Assembly (NCBI GenBank): GCA_964368605.1
Contig: CAYJBP010000042.1
Span: 1-17,738 of the forward strand
Direction of reading: 5' to 3'
DNA: 17,738 nucleotides
Origin: CAYJBP01 sp964368605
GTDB taxonomy: Bacteria; Bacillota; Dehalobacteriia; UBA4068
The position numbers were made by a program, and so were the translations under genes. Below, piece by piece: positions 7,867 to 14,720 of the stretch (positions are counted from its first letter, which is position 1; every line of letters starts with the position of its first letter). The notes under the pieces were generated by a model. It made no database searches, had not been told where the DNA came from, and saw only the letters and a program-made list of their open reading frames with translations.

Positions 7867-8196
7867 ATGTCTAAAGAGTTAAGCATAAATCAAATTATCG
7901 ATATCGTCAAATTTCTTGGCATAAAGTGGATAATTCCTATCATCTATCAACTTAGCGTCAACGAAATCCTTCGTTATAATCAACTTAAACATGAATTATA
8001 TGGGGTTACCAATATCGCTCTATCAAAAGCACTTAAATCGCTAGAAGAGCGAAGCTTAATCCTACGTAATCAATTTAATGAGATACCACCACGGGTTGAA
8101 TATAGTTTAACCGATAAAGGTAAAGAAGTTTTGCCCCTGCTTCATTGCTTTACCGAAACCTTATTATATGATACACCCACTATAATTATGTTTTAA
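7867..8196 (+). CDS. HxlR-type winged-helix regulator, probably the N-terminal part of a frameshifted chimera
   Basis: The reading frame gives 109 residues with the HxlR winged-helix layout. MSKELSINQIIDIVKFLGIKW replaces the usual cysteine-containing start, then comes LRYNQLKHELYGVTNIALSKALKSL (recognition helix region), a wing ending in PPRVEYSLTDKGKEVLPLL, and a short tail. HxlR proteins bind DNA as dimers and often answer to redox or reactive electrophiles, but this one has only one cysteine, near its end (HCF), so a redox switch is uncertain. ATG 7867 has GAGGA 11 nt upstream and sits downstream of its promoter. The frame stops at TAA just after a TTTT run (8191–8194). One extra T there would continue the frame into a TetR-type C-terminal domain for a total of 269 residues. 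It is divergent from the flavoprotein operon, its likely target. Confidence 0.85.
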   Translation: MSKELSINQIIDIVKFLGIKWIIPIIYQLSVNEILRYNQLKHELYGVTNIALSKALKSLEERSLILRNQFNEIPPRVEYSLTDKGKEVLPLLHCFTETLLYDTPTIIMF

Positions 8197-8675
8197 TATA
8201 TGAAAATACGCCCCAGGGAAATTATGATGTTAATCAATCCTATAAAGATATTATCGATTCTTTAGATGCTGCTTATATTAAATATTATAACAGCACTTTA
8301 AATATCGAAAACAATAGGCGGATTAATGCCATTGCCAGCTTAAAGCAGCTATTTATCATCAATATGCAAATAATATCTAAGTTATCACCTGCCCAAATTT
8401 ATATAATGGGCAAAAATTTTTCGAGCAAAACCAATTTATTAGATTATTTAATGGCTAGCGATCGGCCCTTTTACAATATTTTGCAGGCTATTATTAAAGA
8501 CGGCTATGAGCATGGCGAAATAAGCCCCGATTTAACTGTACGGGAAATTATAATAGCCTATACTAATTTTTCTAAAGGCATGATTGTAAATTGGCGCGAA
8601 AGCGATTTTTCCTATGATTTGCTGGATCAGAACAAAAATATTATTGAGCGCTTTTTCAATATCTTTAAACCCTAA
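8196..8675 (+). pseudogene. TetR-type C-terminal ligand-binding domain, out of frame with the HxlR part
   Basis: From 8196 the frame -1 to the HxlR gene is open for 159 residues to the stop at 8675. No ATG, GTG or TTG occurs before 8364, and no ribosome binding site precedes that ATG, so this part is unlikely to be translated alone. The content is a TetR-family C-terminal helical domain with no DNA-binding helix-turn-helix of its own. Its typical closing segment is LQAIIKDGYEHGEISPDLTVREI, then a TNFSKGMIVNW segment and a final helix. Domain size (about 160 residues) suits a ligand-binding and dimerisation unit. Restoring one T at 8191–8194 fuses it to the HxlR domain. Real loss of function, a sequence error and, least likely, frameshifted expression remain possible. 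Its stop overlaps the stop of the converging gene at 8672. Confidence 0.75.
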
Positions 8676-10639
8676 AATTCCAGCGACCCAAAAATTTGGC
8701 CGATATCTAAAAAATTAGGTTGCGGATAGCCATCTACATCGGGTGCTCCCAAAGATATAGCAATATAATCCCTACCTTCATAATCCGCATAAGCGGCCAA
8801 GCAAAGGCCTGCCGCATTGGTAAAGCCGGTTTTGCCACCCAAAAGTTGCGCCTGATTATATAAATCGGCACCTTTTAAGCTGGCCTCGGTACTATAAAAA
8901 AAGTAGCTTTTAATAGTTAATCCTTCGGGATTAATAAGGCTGGGGCTGGTTTGATAAATCGGTGCAGCCAATAAATCCCGCAAATAGGGAACTTTAATTG
9001 CCTCGGCCATAATTATCGCCAAATCTAAGGGGCTGGCCACCTGCTCTTCGGCCGGCAAGCCACTGGGGTTAACAAAATAACTATTGCTCAAGCCCAGTTC
9101 GGCCACCTTGGCATTCATCAAATCGGCAAAGGCAGGTAGGCTGCCGCTAATATTATAGGCCAGGGCATTAGCACTATCACAGCCCGAACGCAATATCAGC
9201 GTATAAAGTAAATCCTCATAGCTAACCTCCTCGCCAATACTAAAGCCGGACATCGAAGCGCCAATTTCCTCCATGCCGGCAAAATCGGCCTCGCTTAATA
9301 CCACCTTGGCTTGCAAATTGTCAATATTTTCCCAGGCCACTAAGGCCGTTAAAACCTTAGTAACCGAGGCCGGCGGCAAAGCGGTATTAATTTCCTTGCC
9401 ATAAAGCACGGTTAGGGTATCGGCGGCAATCAAAATTGCCCCTTTAGCAGTAACTTCGCCTACCGAAAAAAGGCGGCCGGGCAAATTTTGGCTTAAATAA
9501 TCATTGCCGCTCTGAGCAATATCGCTTTCGGTGATGGCTTCATCTAAGGGATTATTGATATCATCACCGATTAAACCCAGCTTAAGGTAGTGGGCAATCA
9601 ATAAATCAACCATTTTACCATAGCTTTTTATGCCCTCGCTTTGATTATTGGCCTGCAAATAAATATCATTGCTAATCGAGGATACCTGCGAGAAAAAGCC
9701 GTTTTTATCCCGCCAAAAATCGCTAATTTCCTGATAATCGGCAATTAAGCGGCTAGGCAGCGCAGCCTGAATTTGGGCAAAGCTTTCGCTATCTAAATCC
9801 CTACTTAAAGCCGCATAAACATATTGCCAGGCCGTATAAAGGCCACTATACTTAAATTGAATATCCTCGCTGCCTATAGCCGCCAAATAGGCAATAAAAT
9901 TAGCCTCGTCCTCGGGCATATAGCCACCTAAATGGGCTAATTCATGACAAAGAATAAAAGGCAAACTAAGCTTAGGCGTATGGCGATTATAATTGGCCTC
10001 GATGGTAAAAGGCGAATAAATACCGCTGATTTTTAATTGCGACATCCCTGCCGAGTAGGCAATAGGCTTAGGATTAGGCATATAAATAAAGCCCAAATCA
10101 TATTCGCTGCTTAAATTAAGCATGGCCAAACGAGCTGTTTGCTCGGCAGTTTCGATATCCAAAATAAAGTCGCCATCATTATTGCGCTGAGGATTGATTT
10201 CGGCCATCTGCTTAAGGAGCAAATCATGGATTTGCAATAATTGCTCGGTATCGGGGGCGGTGGTAGTTAAGGCCAGCTTATCCTCTAAAGGCTGGCGATG
10301 ATAATTGATGCCGCTACCTATGGTAAACATAAAGAAAATAAGGGCAGCCAAAAATAAAGTTAAGCGCCCAAAGCGGCCAAAATGGCGCAGATACTTAGCC
10401 CTATTTTTGAAGGTAGCAATGCTAAAAAAGCCTAAACCACCGATAATAATTATAATTAAAATATATAGTAAAATTTCGTATAAAGAAAAAGGCCAGAGGC
10501 TATTTAAACGCCCCAAAGATGCCACCAAGTACGGAAAAACTTCGTTGCCATAGGCTTCGGCAAAGCCGGGTATAAAGCGGATTAAAGCATTAAGCGCAAT
10601 AGAGAGCAAAATGAGAATTATAGCAGCAAAAATAAGCAT
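8672..10639 (-). CDS. DUF3810 metalloprotease-like domain fused to S11 D-Ala-D-Ala carboxypeptidase
   Basis: A 655-residue membrane-anchored protein. Three hydrophobic helices lie at about 2–24, 52–75 and 93–110, so with the N-terminus inside both catalytic domains would be outside the cell. Residues about 115–350 match DUF3810: HELAH at 232–236 with a downstream EDEANFIAYLA (243–253) is a gluzincin-like zinc site. Residues about 385–655 resemble penicillin-binding S11 peptidases: SVTK at 425–428 holds the nucleophile Ser, and KTG is at 603–605. The middle motif is SGC (485–487) instead of the usual SGN, a possible active-site change. The likely role is trimming peptidoglycan stem peptides, with an unknown second proteolytic or sensing function (inference). 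The start has GAAAGGAGG 8 nt upstream. A pduL terminator lies between it and the upstream gene. Confidence 0.85.
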   Translation of the reverse strand: MLIFAAIILILLSIALNALIRFIPGFAEAYGNEVFPYLVASLGRLNSLWPFSLYEILLYILIIIIIGGLGFFSIATFKNRAKYLRHFGRFGRLTLFLAALIFFMFTIGSGINYHRQPLEDKLALTTTAPDTEQLLQIHDLLLKQMAEINPQRNNDGDFILDIETAEQTARLAMLNLSSEYDLGFIYMPNPKPIAYSAGMSQLKISGIYSPFTIEANYNRHTPKLSLPFILCHELAHLGGYMPEDEANFIAYLAAIGSEDIQFKYSGLYTAWQYVYAALSRDLDSESFAQIQAALPSRLIADYQEISDFWRDKNGFFSQVSSISNDIYLQANNQSEGIKSYGKMVDLLIAHYLKLGLIGDDINNPLDEAITESDIAQSGNDYLSQNLPGRLFSVGEVTAKGAILIAADTLTVLYGKEINTALPPASVTKVLTALVAWENIDNLQAKVVLSEADFAGMEEIGASMSGFSIGEEVSYEDLLYTLILRSGCDSANALAYNISGSLPAFADLMNAKVAELGLSNSYFVNPSGLPAEEQVASPLDLAIIMAEAIKVPYLRDLLAAPIYQTSPSLINPEGLTIKSYFFYSTEASLKGADLYNQAQLLGGKTGFTNAAGLCLAAYADYEGRDYIAISLGAPDVDGYPQPNFLDIGQIFGSLEF

Positions 10640-10677
10640 GGCTTTGGCCTCCTTTCTTATAATTCATTAAATATATT

Positions 10678-10706
10678 AAAAAAGGGGAGCAGCAAAAGCG
10701 CTCCCC
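10678..10706 (-). terminator. Intrinsic terminator of pduL
   Basis: Read on the minus strand, GGGGAGC (10706–10700) pairs with GCTCCCC (10690–10684) around a 9-nt loop. It is followed by at least six T residues (10683–10678). It lies between the pduL stop and the start of the DUF3810–S11 gene and would separate their transcripts. Confidence 0.85.
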
Positions 10707-10766
10707 ATAAACCCATAATCCGAATTATAGGCTCGTACTTAAGCTTCAAAAATCTAAAGCCCTAAT

Positions 10767-11393
10767 TTAACCCTCATGCTTAACCAATAAAGCCTTAGCG
10801 CCATTACCTAACTGCAAAGCATTGGCCTCATCGGTATCTAAATGAACATCGCAGCTAAACTCGGGATGTACGCGTGCCAAAATATTAAATAAAGCACCCG
10901 ATTTTGCACCCTTAAAATAAAGGTCTACCAAATCTTTATCTTTAATACCTAATTTTTCGCCATCAGAGGTATGTAAATGGATATGCGGATTAGCCACAAT
11001 AACCCCTTTTTCCAAAATAACATAACCATTAGGGCCTACCAAAACGCAGCCGGGGCTGCCATCTAAATCGCCGGAATTACGTAAAGGAGCCTTAATGCCA
11101 AGCTTACGGGCATCGGTTTGGGCTACTTCTACCTGGGTTTCGGGGCGAGCAGGGCCTAAAACACGCATTTTTTCAATAATACCTTTAGGGCCTACCACAT
11201 TAACCACCTGATCACAGGCATATTGGCCGGGCTGGCTTAATTCCTTCATATTGGTAAGCATAGCACCCTCGCCAAATAAAGCTTCCACATCTTTCTGACA
11301 TAAATGCAAATGACGATTGGATATACCCACCGGCACTACAAAAATATTGCTTTCGTCTTGCAAATTTACTTGGTTGATATCAATAGCACTCAT
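10767..11393 (-). CDS. pduL: Phosphate propanoyltransferase / PduL-type phosphotransacylase
   Basis: It interconverts acyl-CoA plus phosphate with acyl-phosphate plus CoA. With acetate kinase this yields ATP from acetyl- or propionyl-CoA. The 208-residue product carries both halves of the PduL barrel: VPVGISNRHLHL (HLH at 28–30), GPARPETQVE, ANPHIHLHTSDG (HIH at 137–139), and CDVHLDTDEANA (His184). These histidines supply the two zinc sites known in the family. The 17-residue N-terminal lead is not obviously an amphipathic encapsulation peptide, and no shell or diol-dehydratase genes are nearby. It probably acts in the cytosol as the organism's phosphotransacetylase (inference). Start: AAGGAGG six nucleotides before the ATG. 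It is monocistronic, with its own promoter and terminator. Confidence 0.95.
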   Translation of the reverse strand: MSAIDINQVNLQDESNIFVVPVGISNRHLHLCQKDVEALFGEGAMLTNMKELSQPGQYACDQVVNVVGPKGIIEKMRVLGPARPETQVEVAQTDARKLGIKAPLRNSGDLDGSPGCVLVGPNGYVILEKGVIVANPHIHLHTSDGEKLGIKDKDLVDLYFKGAKSGALFNILARVHPEFSCDVHLDTDEANALQLGNGAKALLVKHEG

Positions 11394-11458
11394 ATTTTTC
11401 CTCCTTAAATTAGCCGGTTATGGCGGCTTAGCTATATTAATTATAATTGCTTATCTAT

Positions 11459-11488
11459 ATTATAATACATAAACCCACCCTATGGCAA
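11459..11488 (-). promoter_or_regulatory. pduL promoter
   Basis: On the minus strand TTGCCA (11488–11483) and a perfect TATAAT (11464–11459) are separated by 18 bp. The predicted start near 11452 gives a leader of about 58 nt. That leader contains a GC-rich inverted repeat (about AGCCGCCATAACCGGCT), which is weak. Confidence 0.7.
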
Positions 11489-11575
11489 GTAATAAAAAGT
11501 TTCAAATAATTTGCTCATTTAAATTTATGGCTTGTAGCCGCCAATTAGCCAAACTTAGCGTAAAAGCAAAAAAAC

Positions 11576-11604
11576 TTTCCCTATCAGGCAAATTATGCTA
11601 TAAT
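11576..11604 (+). promoter_or_regulatory. ung–rlmH promoter, extended -10
   Basis: A perfect TATAAT at 11599–11604 is preceded by TGC (extended -10). The -35 17 bp upstream, TTTCCC (11576–11581), is poor, as is common when an extended -10 is present. The start would be near 11611, just upstream of the AAGGAGG at 11626–11632. Confidence 0.7.
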
Positions 11605-11639
11605 GCAGTTAGGCATTATTGACATAAGGAGGAATGCTT

Positions 11640-12317
11640 ATGCCCAAAATAAATAATGATTGGCTGCCGCAAATAGGCAATGAGTTTGAGCAGGATTATT
11701 ATCAAAATTTGCGCCGCTTTTTGGCAAGCGAGTATCAAAAGCGGCAGATTTTTCCGCCGGCCGACGATATATTTAATGCCTTCCATTATACGCCACTTAG
11801 TAGGGTTAAGCTGCTGCTTTTAGGCCAAGATCCCTATCATAATCATGATCAGGCGCATGGCCTTTGCTTTTCGGTAAAGCCTAATATTAGGCCATTGCCG
11901 CCCTCTTTGCAAAATATTTATAAGGAATTGCAGGCCGATTTAGGTTATGCGCCACCTAAACATGGCTATTTAAAAAAATGGGCCGATCAAGGGGTTTTAA
12001 TGCTTAATACCGTGCTAACAGTGCGGGCGCATCAGGCCAATTCGCATCAAAATCAAGGCTGGGAAATTTTTACCGATCGGGTAATTAAGACCGTAAATAA
12101 TTTAGATCGGCCAATTGTCTATTTTTTATGGGGTCGCCCTGCCCAAAAGAAAAAATCCCTGCTTAATAACCCTAAGCATTTAATTCTAGAAGCGCCCCAT
12201 CCCAGCCCATTATCTGCGCATCGGGGCTTTTTTGGCTGTTCGCATTTTAGTAAAGCAAATCAATTTTGGCAAGAGCAGGGGCTTAAGGGCATCGATTGGC
12301 AAATAGATGATATTTAA
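11640..12317 (+). CDS. ung: Uracil-DNA glycosylase, family 1
   Basis: It removes uracil from DNA at the first step of base excision repair. The 225-residue product shows the water-activating loop LLLGQDPYHN (catalytic Asp64), the LPPSLQNIYKEL segment, LMLNTVLTVRAHQANSH, and the C-terminal intercalation loop HPSPLSAHRGFFGC with catalytic His187. An ATG six bases earlier (11634) is only one nucleotide from AAGGAGG (11626–11632). The ATG at 11640 has a 7-nt spacing, which decides the start. Length is typical of bacterial Ung. It is the first gene of a two-gene unit with rlmH, whose ribosome binding site overlaps the ung stop codon. Confidence 0.97.
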   Translation: MPKINNDWLPQIGNEFEQDYYQNLRRFLASEYQKRQIFPPADDIFNAFHYTPLSRVKLLLLGQDPYHNHDQAHGLCFSVKPNIRPLPPSLQNIYKELQADLGYAPPKHGYLKKWADQGVLMLNTVLTVRAHQANSHQNQGWEIFTDRVIKTVNNLDRPIVYFLWGRPAQKKKSLLNNPKHLILEAPHPSPLSAHRGFFGCSHFSKANQFWQEQGLKGIDWQIDDI

Positions 12318-12326
12318 GGAGAATTT

Positions 12327-12809
12327 ATGCAGCATATCAGAATTTTGGCCTTGGGCAAAATTAAAGAAAACTATTTAACGGCCGGGCTGGCCGAGTATCA
12401 AAAAAGGCTTAAACCCTTTTGCAAGCTGGAGATTTGCGAGTTTAGTGATGAAAAAACGCCGCTAAATGCCTCGGCTGCCGAAGAAAATTTGATTAAAGAG
12501 CGCGAAGGCAAGCGCATTTTAGAAGCCTTAAAAGATAAGGAATATATTATTGCCTTGGATCTTGGCGGCCAAAATTTTAGCTCGGAGCAATTGGCCGCCC
12601 ATATTGCCGATTTGCCGCTAAAAGGCTATCCTAATCTGGCCTTTGTTATCGGCGGTTCGCTGGGATTAAGCCAAGAAGTGCTGGCCAAAGCCCATCTGCG
12701 CCTATCATTTGGCCGCCTAACTTTGCCCCATCAGTTGATGCGCCTGGTTTTAATCGAGCAAATCTATCGCAGTTTTAAAATCAATCGTAATGAAAGTTAT
12801 CATAAATAA
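12327..12809 (+). CDS. rlmH: 23S rRNA pseudouridine-1915 N3-methyltransferase
   Basis: A SPOUT-class methyltransferase that methylates pseudouridine 1915 in helix 69 of 23S rRNA on assembled 70S ribosomes, using S-adenosylmethionine. The 160 residues match the family length. Visible marks are the N-terminal IRILALGKIKENYLTAGLAEY, LDLGGQNFSSEQLA, the knot motif FVIGGSLGLS, and the C-terminal LPHQLMRLVLIEQIYRSFKI ending in NESYHK, where the terminal tyrosine/histidine region contributes to catalysis. TAAGGAG overlaps the ung stop, so the two genes are translated from one message. A terminator follows at 12935–12966. Confidence 0.98.
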   Translation: MQHIRILALGKIKENYLTAGLAEYQKRLKPFCKLEICEFSDEKTPLNASAAEENLIKEREGKRILEALKDKEYIIALDLGGQNFSSEQLAAHIADLPLKGYPNLAFVIGGSLGLSQEVLAKAHLRLSFGRLTLPHQLMRLVLIEQIYRSFKINRNESYHK

Positions 12810-12934
12810 GTTTCCAACAAAAATTTTGCTCAATTTATTTTTAAAAATTGTAGGTTTTTGGGGGGGGGCTAAGCGCCCCAAGGTCTTAAAACCGGCGCCT
12901 TTTGGCAAAGCCAAAACAGCCGAAATATCAAATA

Positions 12935-12966
12935 AAAAGGCTATCGCAGTTGAGCGATAGCCTTTT
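12935..12966. terminator. Bidirectional terminator between rlmH and the Cys/Pro-rich gene
   Basis: AAAAGGCTATCGC (12935–12947) pairs perfectly with GCGATAGCCTTTT (12954–12966) around the loop AGTTGA. Both strands read out into T-rich sequence. It serves the convergent ends of rlmH (plus) and the cysteine-rich gene (minus, stop at 12971). Confidence 0.88.
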
Positions 12967-12970
12967 ATTT

Positions 12971-13801
12971 TTAATAACAAACCTTAATTGGAATACGCAA
13001 AACAAGGCCACCACTTCTTTTTTCGGTGACTACAGGGCCGCAAATATCGGTTTGTGCGCCCTGATAATACATCTGAGCTGGGAAATCGCAGCATTTAATC
13101 TTAACTGTTTGTTCTAAAGTAAGCATTTGACCGGCACTATTGGTATAGGGAATGCTAACTTCAATATTAAGGCAAAGACAAGTACCGCAATTATCCAAAA
13201 TGCAATGCGAATTAAGAATAGTAGCCTGCCCCAAGCCCGGGCAGCAAATATCGCAAGCGGCAATCTTAACTGTTAATTCGCGATTAAAGCAGCATAAAAC
13301 CGGCTTAAGACAAGCAGGATCGGGCGGACAATATTCCGGCAAAGTAGGGCAAGCCGACGGCGCAGGGGGTAATGTAGGCGAAGGCAATGGGCAATTAGAT
13401 ACCGCAGCCGCATAAGCAGGCTTAATATAAGTAGGGGTAATATAAGTAGGCGGTACGCAAATATCGGGCGGACAAGGCGGAGGCGGACAAGGCGGAGGCG
13501 GACAAGGCGGCGGCGGACAAGGCGGAGGCGGACAAGGCGGCGGCGGACAAGGTGGCGGCGGACAGGGGCTACAAGCAGGTGGCGATATAATAACACATTG
13601 TTTGGGCGGGCAGGGATACGGTGGGCAAACCGGGAAGCAGGGCACCGCGCAGGAGGTTAAGCAATGTGCCGAGCGGCATCTTTTGCGCCGAACAATCAAA
13701 TATTCTGGGCAATCGCAGCAATTATACCAACTGGGTAAAGGGCTGGTCTGCCAAACCGGCACCGAATTATACTTTTGATCGCAATTATGATAATAAGCCA
13801 A
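12971..13801 (-). CDS. Cysteine- and proline-rich repeat protein, unknown function
   Basis: I do not recognise this 276-residue protein. About 37 residues are cysteine. An N-terminal Cys-rich segment (YNCCDCPEY, RKRCRSAHC) leads into six consecutive CPPPP units (about residues 80–110), then a Pro/Tyr linker (PTYITPTYIKPAY). A C-terminal Cys-rich domain of about 100 residues repeats a TVKI-x-x-C pattern (LTVKIAACDICC and QTVKIKCCDF). There is no signal peptide and no membrane segment. The start is taken as TTG at 13801, because the ATG at 13810 directly abuts GAAGGAG (13811–13817) whereas TTG has a 9-nt spacing. The composition suggests a cross-linked structural protein such as a spore-coat component, supported weakly by a sigma-K-like promoter (13844–13871). 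A metal-binding role is the alternative. Both are inference. Confidence 0.75.
   Translation of the reverse strand: MAYYHNCDQKYNSVPVWQTSPLPSWYNCCDCPEYLIVRRKRCRSAHCLTSCAVPCFPVCPPYPCPPKQCVIISPPACSPCPPPPCPPPPCPPPPCPPPPCPPPPCPPPPCPPDICVPPTYITPTYIKPAYAAAVSNCPLPSPTLPPAPSACPTLPEYCPPDPACLKPVLCCFNRELTVKIAACDICCPGLGQATILNSHCILDNCGTCLCLNIEVSIPYTNSAGQMLTLEQTVKIKCCDFPAQMYYQGAQTDICGPVVTEKRSGGLVLRIPIKVCY
13472..13564 (-). repeat. In-frame 15-nt tandem repeat encoding CPPPP
   Basis: Six near-identical 15-nt units plus one extra Cys codon encode C-P-P-P-P. On the plus strand they read GGACAAGGCGGAGGC with GGA/GGC/GGT third-base variants. The unit is a codon multiple, so slippage would change copy number without breaking the frame. 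Confidence 0.92.
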
Positions 13802-13843
13802 AAAAATCATCTCCTTCAGGGAAAATAAAACAAGTTCTGAACC

Positions 13844-13871
13844 ATTATATGCTGCCCGTCCTTAAACGGTG
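13844..13871 (-). promoter_or_regulatory. Candidate promoter of the Cys/Pro-rich gene, possibly sigma-K-like
   Basis: On the minus strand CACC (13871–13868), 16 bp, then CATATAATG resembles the late mother-cell sigma-K pattern (AC, 16 bp, CATAnnnTA) with one mismatch at the end. There is no TTGACA-like element at the right distance for sigma-A, although TATAAT itself would suit it. The predicted start is about 20–25 nt before the ribosome binding site. Confidence 0.35.
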
Positions 13872-13953
13872 CATGTTTTGGTTAATTGAGAAGGAGAGAT
13901 AGCCTGCCTAAATAATTTTTAAAACAAAGTATTTAAAAGAACCAAAAAAACTT

Positions 13954-14718
13954 TTAATCAACCTCTAGGCTTTTAAAAACAGCTTTTGCTTTAGAAGCAT
14001 TCTCTAAAAAATAACTTAAATATTGCTCTAGGCCGTTTTCTAGCTCTTGATTGATTTGACGGCTGATTTTTATTTGCGGTAATTTAGCCAAGGGGCTGCT
14101 AAGTAGCCTGCGCATCGTCATGATAGCCCCCGGGCTTAACAATAAGTTTTGATTTTGATACAGCCAATTTTCGCCCAGGCAAGAGGCACAAATTAGGCCG
14201 CCTTTAGGCCCTGATAAAAAAAAGCGACTATTATTTAGGCTGCGTCCGCAATTATAGCAATCATCCAGATAAGGGCTTATCCCTAGGCTTTTTAATACCT
14301 GCAATTCTAAATAACGGGCTGCTAATTGATTATTGCCGGCAATATCCACCAAAGAAAAAGCAGCCAAAACGGCCGCAAATAGCTCAGGCGCCGGCTTACC
14401 TAAAGGCAGGGCGCTTAAAATTAATTCGCTAAAATATGAAGCATAGGCAATTTTAGCCAAATCTTGCTTTAAACTGATGAATGATGTTGTAACTAAACCT
14501 TGGGTTAAAACATCAAAGCCTTTGCCTTTGGCCAAATTTAAGTCGGCCAGGATAAAAGGCTGCGCCAAGGCACGCAAGCCGCCATTGGGCTTGGCCGCAC
14601 CTTTGGCCAAAACCGTCATTCGGCCTTGGCTTAGGCTAAAAATATCCAGCAATTTATCATGTTCTTTATAAATACGTGAGCGCAAAATTATTGCCTCTAT
14701 CTGCATATACTCCGTCAT
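13954..14718 (-). CDS. recO: DNA repair protein RecO
   Basis: It helps load RecA onto SSB-coated single-stranded DNA in the RecFOR pathway. The 254-residue product has the N-terminal OB-fold (QIEAIILRSRIYKEHDKLLDIFS, then GRMTVLAKGAAKPNGGLRA), a helical middle, and a four-cysteine zinc site (C154-x2-C157 and C177-x2-C180) typical of Gram-positive RecO. The length is normal. The ATG lies two bases after the era stop, with AGGA just upstream inside the end of era, so translation is coupled. It is the last gene of the pgpH–ybeY–DUF3048–era–recO run. No convincing terminator follows before the Cys/Pro-rich gene. Confidence 0.96.
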   Translation of the reverse strand: MTEYMQIEAIILRSRIYKEHDKLLDIFSLSQGRMTVLAKGAAKPNGGLRALAQPFILADLNLAKGKGFDVLTQGLVTTSFISLKQDLAKIAYASYFSELILSALPLGKPAPELFAAVLAAFSLVDIAGNNQLAARYLELQVLKSLGISPYLDDCYNCGRSLNNSRFFLSGPKGGLICASCLGENWLYQNQNLLLSPGAIMTMRRLLSSPLAKLPQIKISRQINQELENGLEQYLSYFLENASKAKAVFKSLEVD

Positions 14719-14720
14719 AA

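Noticed and set aside
8185..8200. Programmed -1 ribosomal frameshift joining the HxlR and TetR parts
   Set aside because: The local sequence G TTT TAA does not fit a slippery heptamer and no clear downstream stimulatory hairpin is visible. A one-base indel in the T run is simpler.
13472..13564. CRISPR-like regular repeats
   Set aside because: The units are 15 nt, directly adjacent without spacers, and sit in frame inside a coding gene.
13273..13596. Arg/Leu-rich open frame on the minus strand in another frame of the repeat gene
   Set aside because: It arises from the 15-nt CPPPP repeat read out of frame (repeating RLV/RRR units). It has no start context and low-complexity content.
13811..13953. 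Terminator after recO
   Set aside because: Only an AT-only 7-bp inverted repeat (TTTTAAA…TTTAAAA) near 13917–13938 is present. It is too weak to call.
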